Origin: Sandaracinus sp.
GTDB lineage: Bacteria > Myxococcota_A > Polyangia > Polyangiales > Houyiibacteriaceae
DNA: 38,298 bases
Direction of reading: 5' to 3'
Assembly: GCA_002699025.1 (NCBI GenBank)
Contig: PABA01000142.1
Location: 1-38,298 of the forward strand
The notes beneath the pieces were generated by a model. The model was not told the origin of the DNA. It saw nothing but the letters and a program-made list of their open reading frames with translations, and did no database searches. Both the position numbers and the translations under genes were made by a program. Shown piece after piece: positions 34,249 through 38,298 of the stretch (position 1 is its first letter; each line of letters begins with the position of its first letter).

Positions 34249-34459
34249 AGCCGAGCGACGCGGGGAAGCCGAGCCGAGCGCCGCGAGGAGGCCGAGCGCA
34301 GCGGGGAAGCAGCGCCGAGCGCCGCGGGGAAGCCGAGCCGAGCGACGCGGGTGGAAGTGCGAGCGCCGCGAGGAAGCCGAGCCGAGCGACGTGGGTGGAA
34401 GCGCGAGCGCGGCGGGGAAGCAGCGCCGAGCGCCGCGGGTGGAAGCGCGAGCGCAGCGG
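34249..34459. repeat. degenerate GC-rich tandem repeat, no gene
   Basis: About nine imperfect units of roughly 19-25 bp built on GCCGAGCGCCGCGGGGAAGC fill most of the 353-bp interval between the TetR gene and the small membrane protein. A 28-bp block at 34301-34328 recurs exactly at 34412-34439, and a 44-bp segment starting at 34329 recurs at 34373 with few changes. No coding signal is convincing here. Confidence 0.75.
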
Positions 34460-34571
34460 TCCACATGCGGGCCGAGAGCGAGCCCGCCAGGCTCTCCGAA
34501 GCGGGCGACGCTTTCGCGCCGATTGAGCTCCAACCCTTGCCGGGGCGGTCGGGGACCGGCATTCCGTCTTC

Positions 34572-34952
34572 ATGGAGCTCGTCGCCACGTTCGCCGCGTC
34601 CTTCCTCGTCTCCGCGCTGACGCTCGGCATCTCGGCGCGCGTCGTCGACGGGATGAAGATCCGCGGCGCGCTCGGCTACCTGACCGTGCCGCTGCTCTTC
34701 GCCCTGCTCGAGACGCTCCTCGGCGGGCTCCTGACCTTCGCCCTGACGCTCGTGCTCGGCGTGCTGATCCCGGTCCTCGGGCTCCTGCTCGGCTTCGTCG
34801 CGCGCATCTTCGTGCGCGCCTACCTGATCCGCCTGACCGGGCGGCTGACGAAGCGGCTCGAGGTCGACGGCTGGGGCATCGCGCTGAAGGTCAGCGTGCT
34901 GGTGGGCCTCCTCGCCTTCGGCGCCGAGCTGCTCGCCCGCGCGGTGTTCTGA
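34572..34952 (+). CDS. small four-helix membrane protein, holin-IV-like family
   Basis: A 126-aa integral membrane protein with four hydrophobic stretches (about 3-22, 34-52, 54-76 and 103-125) and the basic loop RIFVRAYLIRLTGRLTKRLEVDG before the last helix. The layout, with DGMKIRG after the first helix, is like the widespread family annotated as mycobacterial four-helix phage holin superfamily IV (PF04020), whose cellular role is unknown. There are no phage genes around it, so the holin name should not be taken literally. Confidence 0.72.
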   Translation: MELVATFAASFLVSALTLGISARVVDGMKIRGALGYLTVPLLFALLETLLGGLLTFALTLVLGVLIPVLGLLLGFVARIFVRAYLIRLTGRLTKRLEVDGWGIALKVSVLVGLLAFGAELLARAVF

Positions 34953-35151
34953 GCGACCGCACCGGGACGGCGAGGGCCCGTGCCCGTGCCCGTGCGTGCC
35001 CGCAGGTCGAGTGGGCGCACCGCACGCGCGGAGAGTCGCATCCGAGGAGTGCGACGCCCCGGCGCAGCGCGAGCGGGAAGTGACGGCGCGAAGGGTCGCT
35101 CGCCGCACGAGCCCGCGTGGCGTCCGCGCGCGAAGCGTCGTCGTCGCGCGC

Positions 35152-35958
35152 CTACTCGAAGCGCGTCCAGGTGCCGTCGACGAGCCGCTCGTGCGGCTGG
35201 AAGCGCGCCTTGTAGCTCATCGCGTCGCAGCCCTCGATGTAGAGGCCGAGGTAGAGCCAATCGAGGTCCCAGCGCTGGCAGAGCTCGAGCTGCTTGAGGA
35301 TCGAGTACGTGCCGAGGCTGAGCTTCGGCAGGCTCGGATCGTAGTAGCAGTAGACGGCGCTCATCGCGCGCTCGCCGCGGTCGGTCACGGCGACGGCCAC
35401 GAGCCGATCGTCGCGATCGAAGTAGCGGAGCTCGAAGGCGTCGCATTGCCGGTCGACGAGGAAGCGCTGGTAGCTCAGCGGATCCATCGGCGTCGCCTCG
35501 GGCCGCGCGAGCCCGCGGCCGAAGCGGTGCGCGTCGTAGAGGGCCACGCGCTCGTCGCTCACCGTCGGCGATCCGATCTCCACGCGCAGCTCGCGCTCGC
35601 CGCGGTTGAAGACGCGGCGCTGCGACTTCGAGAGCGGGAAGTCGGCGGGCAGGCGGATGGCCTGGCAGGCCTGGCACTCGGGGCAGGTCGGCCGATAGAA
35701 GAGCGCGCCGTGGCGTCGGTCGCCGCGGGCGAGCCGATCGTCGAGCTCGCTGCGGGTCAGGGCGCGCACGGGGAGGCGCAGCGGCATGCGCGCGGTGCGG
35801 CCCTCGAGGTAGGGGCAGGCTTCCGTGGCGTCGTGCACCAGCAGCTCGGCGGGCTGCACGTCGACGAGGATGGGAAGCGACTCGAGCCTGTTCACGAGGC
35901 GTGCATCATGCCTGAGTTGGCGCGCGTGGGCACGCGTGGGAGGGAAGTAGCGGGGCAT
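35152..35958 (-). CDS. bpt: arginyl-tRNA--protein transferase (Bpt/Ate family)
   Basis: A 268-aa enzyme of the bacterial Ate1-like group that adds an amino acid from aminoacyl-tRNA to protein N-termini, marking them for ClpAP in an N-degron pathway. The N-terminal domain has CPYLEGRTARMPLR (Cys48) and CPECQACQAIR (Cys92, 95, 98), and the C-terminal GNAT-like fold carries YFDRDDRLVAVAVTD, YCYYDP, SLGTYSILKQLELC and LYIEGCDAMSYKARFQP. All are hallmarks of the family. The ATG at 35956-35958 is used; GTG at 35893-35895 would give 247 aa and fits common family starts equally well. It lies 71 bp downstream of the oxidoreductase gene. Confidence 0.9.
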   Translation of the reverse strand: MPRYFPPTRAHARQLRHDARLVNRLESLPILVDVQPAELLVHDATEACPYLEGRTARMPLRLPVRALTRSELDDRLARGDRRHGALFYRPTCPECQACQAIRLPADFPLSKSQRRVFNRGERELRVEIGSPTVSDERVALYDAHRFGRGLARPEATPMDPLSYQRFLVDRQCDAFELRYFDRDDRLVAVAVTDRGERAMSAVYCYYDPSLPKLSLGTYSILKQLELCQRWDLDWLYLGLYIEGCDAMSYKARFQPHERLVDGTWTRFE

Positions 35959-36029
35959 CGGGGAGGCGAGCGGCGCGCGGGCCCTCGCGAAGGAAGCGAG
36001 AGGGAAGTGAGCGGTCGGCGCGGCGGCGC

Positions 36030-37535
36030 TCAGCCGGCGGCGGGGGCGGGGAGGAGCGCGGGGGTGTGCGTGGGGAGCATGGCGTGGGTGGTGCGCACGC
36101 CGCCGAGCGCGGTCGCGAGCGTGGACTGGCCGGGGAAGACGCTGTCGCCGACCATCCAGAGGTCGGGCAGCAGCGCGCGGGGCCAGAGCCCAGCGTAGCA
36201 GCCGAGCCCGGCGCGCCGCGGGATCCCGCCGACGTAGCCGAAGTCGCGGCCCGTGAAGCGCTCGAACGTGCGCGGGCTCGCCGTCATCTCCTCGCGCACG
36301 GCGGCGGCGAGCTCCGGGGCGCGCGTGGCGAGGCCCTCGCGCATGCGCTGCTGGATGCGCGCGACGTAGGCGCCCGGGTCCTCTGCGGCGCGAAGCCGCT
36401 CCATCGGCACGTGCGTCGAGACCGTCACCGTGCGTCCGCCGCTCTCGCTCCGATCCTCGTCGGCGCCGCTGATGGACGCGAAGAGGTGGTTGCCTTCGAC
36501 GAAGGGCGCGCCGGGGTCGACGACGAGCTCGAGGTGGTGCGCCTCCGGGCGGAGCTGGGCGCCGGGTTCGAGCACGAGGTAGAGCATGGCCGCGCCCCAG
36601 CCGCGCTCCACCCGCTCGGCGAGCGCGTCGAGCCGCGGGTGCGCGCCGACCTCGGCGCCGAGGACGCGCCGGAGTGCGTGGGGCGTGAGGTTGGCGACGA
36701 CGCGATCGGCGAGGAGCGAGCCCTTCCGCGCGTCGACGCGCCAGCCCTCGGGCGTGCGCGTGAGGGCCTTGACCCGATCGCTCGTGCGGAGCGCCGCGCC
36801 GCGCGCCTCCGCGGCGTGGGCGAGGGCCCAGGCGAGCTCGCCGATGCCGCCGTGCACGTGGCCCGTGCCGCGAAAGCAGTAGTCCATGGCGCCGAGGGCG
36901 AAGGGCGCCTCGACCTCGCGCGTGCCGGCCTGGACGGTGATCTGGCAGACGGCGTCGAGGTAGGTGCGGAGCGGCGCGCAGCCCTCGAGGCCGTGGCGCC
37001 GGAGCATGCGCTCGAGGGGGCGACCGACGTGCCGGAGCAGCGGGAGGTAGCGCGGGGCGCGGGCGAGGTGGCGGGCGAAGGCGCGGGCGGAGAGGGGCGG
37101 GAGGAGCGAGGGGTCGTCGAAGAGGGACCAGAGCGCGTCGGCGACGCGGCGCTGCTCCGCGAAGAAGGCGCGGGCGCGCTCGGCGGGCACGTCCGGGAGG
37201 GCGGCGACGCGCTCGACGAAGGCGGCGCGGTCCGGCGGGATCGGGAGCGTGAAGCCTGGCGCGCGGAGCTCGATGACCGGGTCGAGCGGCTGGAAGGTGA
37301 CCGGGAGGCGGAGCCGCTCGATCCACTCGGCGAAGAGCTGCCCCTCGCCGAAGCCGCTGAAGAGCGTCGCGCCCGACTCGAAGCGGGCGCCGCGGCGCGT
37401 GAAGGTCGAGGCGCAGCCGCCCGGGTAGCGGAGCTGCTCGAGGAGCGCGACCTTCGCCCCCGCCTCCGCGGCCGTGAGCGCCGCGGCGAGCCCGCCGAAG
37501 CCCGCGCCGATCACCGCGACGTCGTAGCGGTCCAT
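36030..37535 (-). CDS. CrtI/CRTISO-like FAD-dependent oxidoreductase
   Basis: A 501-aa flavoprotein of the phytoene desaturase / carotenoid isomerase / retinol saturase superfamily. The N-terminal dinucleotide motif is VIGAGFGGLAAALTAAEAG (9-27) with RYPGGCAST after it; substrate-side features include FESGATLFSGFG and MDYCFRGTGHVHGGIGELA, and the closing FAD motif is VGDSVFPGQSTLATALGGVR. No other carotenoid gene (crtB, crtE) is nearby, so the substrate cannot be named. The ATG at 37533-37535 starts the FAD fold directly. It is upstream of bpt on the same strand. Confidence 0.88.
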   Translation of the reverse strand: MDRYDVAVIGAGFGGLAAALTAAEAGAKVALLEQLRYPGGCASTFTRRGARFESGATLFSGFGEGQLFAEWIERLRLPVTFQPLDPVIELRAPGFTLPIPPDRAAFVERVAALPDVPAERARAFFAEQRRVADALWSLFDDPSLLPPLSARAFARHLARAPRYLPLLRHVGRPLERMLRRHGLEGCAPLRTYLDAVCQITVQAGTREVEAPFALGAMDYCFRGTGHVHGGIGELAWALAHAAEARGAALRTSDRVKALTRTPEGWRVDARKGSLLADRVVANLTPHALRRVLGAEVGAHPRLDALAERVERGWGAAMLYLVLEPGAQLRPEAHHLELVVDPGAPFVEGNHLFASISGADEDRSESGGRTVTVSTHVPMERLRAAEDPGAYVARIQQRMREGLATRAPELAAAVREEMTASPRTFERFTGRDFGYVGGIPRRAGLGCYAGLWPRALLPDLWMVGDSVFPGQSTLATALGGVRTTHAMLPTHTPALLPAPAAG

Positions 37536-37637
37536 GCCGCGGGGTGTAGGGGCGGGAGGCGGAGGCGTGTAGGGGAGGGGGAGGTCGGAGGCGTGGGGCG
37601 GAGCTCGAGCGGGAAGCGGGAGGCCCAGCTGCAGCAG

Positions 37638-37960
37638 CGAGAGCGGAGCCGGAGCCCCAGCCCGAGCCGAAGCCGAGCCCGGGCTCGAGGCCGAACGTGA
37701 GCGCGAGCTCGAGCCCAAGCGCGAGCCGACGCCGAGCCCAAGCGCAAGCGCAAGCCCAAGCTCGAGCGAGCAGCCCAAGCTCGAGCGAGCAGCCCGAGCT
37801 CGAGCGCGAGCCCAAGCGCGAGACCCTGCGTGAGCGAGCAGCCGGGGCGCCCGAGCTCGAGCGCGAGCCCAACCGCGAGACCCTGCGTGAGCGAGCAGCC
37901 GGGGCGCCCGAGCTCGAGCGCGAGTCGGAACGGAAGCGTCGGCCCGAGCCCGAGCGAAGA
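37638..37960. repeat. low-complexity repeat block with 57-bp and 19-bp tandem units
   Basis: The last 763 bp of the window (37536-38298) contain no gene I can support. From about 37638 the sequence is built on GAGC and AAGC hexamers (GAGCCCAAGCGC type). It includes a 19-bp unit repeated at 37755 and 37774 and a 57-bp unit repeated at 37804 and 37861 with one difference. A 15-mer GTCCGACCGCCGGCG recurs at 37995 and 38068. A plus-strand frame reads through with a 19-residue Glu/Arg-rich period, but it lacks any other protein-like feature. Confidence 0.8.
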
Positions 37961-38298
37961 GCCCAAGCCGCGAGCAGGAGCCCGCAGCCACTCTGTCCGA
38001 CCGCCGGCGCCGAGCCGACACCGAACGACCACCCGGCTCGCCCTGAGCCGCAGCTCTCCACCACGCCGTCCGACCGCCGGCGTCACCCCGATGCGTGGCA
38101 GCTCCTCCGCGCCGAGCCCGACCGCCGCGTCGCCCCGAAGCGCCGCGGGGACGAAGCGACCACGCGACCACCCCCGCACTCGAAGCGCCACCGCAGCCCG
38201 TGTTCTCCCCCAGCCGCGCGAAGGGGAGCGCACCCACGTCTGCCCCGCCAGCTCGGCCCCACGGAGCCGCCCCCCCGCTGACTCGGAAGAACCGCGCC

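Noticed and set aside
34572-34952. Prophage remnant because of a holin-like protein
   Set aside because: No integrase, capsid, tail or lysis genes nearby; the family is common in non-phage loci.
37697-38281. 194-codon plus-strand frame with a 19-residue Glu/Arg-rich repeat
   Set aside because: The period is fully explained by the 57-bp DNA repeat; the rest is Pro/Arg-rich without a fold, start signal or family.

Overview
The DNA is extremely G+C-rich, with coding regions strongly biased to G or C at third codon positions. It carries many lipobox signal peptides followed by Asp/Ala/Gly or Cys-rich sequence, soluble serine/threonine kinase signalling, and a diguanylate cyclase. Together these point to a myxobacterium (Myxococcota, perhaps Polyangiales or a Sandaracinus-like lineage). 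That placement is inference from gene content and composition; no rRNA or other phylogenetic marker gene was recognised.

Left part (1-7.7 kb): greB, two lipoproteins, then a heat-shock and division block. dnaK and grpE lie on the minus strand, followed by a 774-bp non-coding interval made almost entirely of repeats (86-bp tandem units, a 111-bp direct repeat, a strong hairpin and a shared 7-bp periodicity). Beyond it are an ftsB/divIC-like gene and, divergently, hrcA. No complete CIRCE operator and no dnaJ were seen.

Middle part (7.7-22.5 kb): mostly secreted or lipid-anchored proteins. They include a 506-aa lipoprotein, a Kazal-domain lipoprotein, a translationally coupled pair (HEAT-like lipoprotein plus a lipoprotein with ExbD/TolR-like modules), a Cys-rich lipoprotein interrupted by a frameshift in a C9 run, and a large beta-propeller-like lipoprotein directly downstream of a Ser/Thr kinase gene. 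Intracellular genes here are a membrane-anchored GAF-GAF-GGDEF protein and gluQ (glutamyl-Q tRNA(Asp) synthetase) behind a small membrane protein.

Right part (22-38.3 kb): orphan DppB/DppC-type permeases with overlapping start and stop, another Cys-rich lipoprotein, a soluble lytic transglycosylase, two envelope hypotheticals, a CysQ-type phosphatase, an outer-membrane barrel candidate, a VOC protein, a divergent SDR/TetR pair with a candidate operator, a small holin-like membrane protein, an arginyltransferase (bpt) and a CrtI/CRTISO-like FAD oxidoreductase. The last 763 bp are low-complexity repeats without a convincing gene.

Most of the window is ordinary chromosomal housekeeping plus envelope functions. 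No phage, IS element, CRISPR array, rRNA or tRNA was recognised. The least explained items are the inverted repeat complex between ftsB and grpE, the ExbD-like lipoprotein pair, and the homopolymer frameshift.
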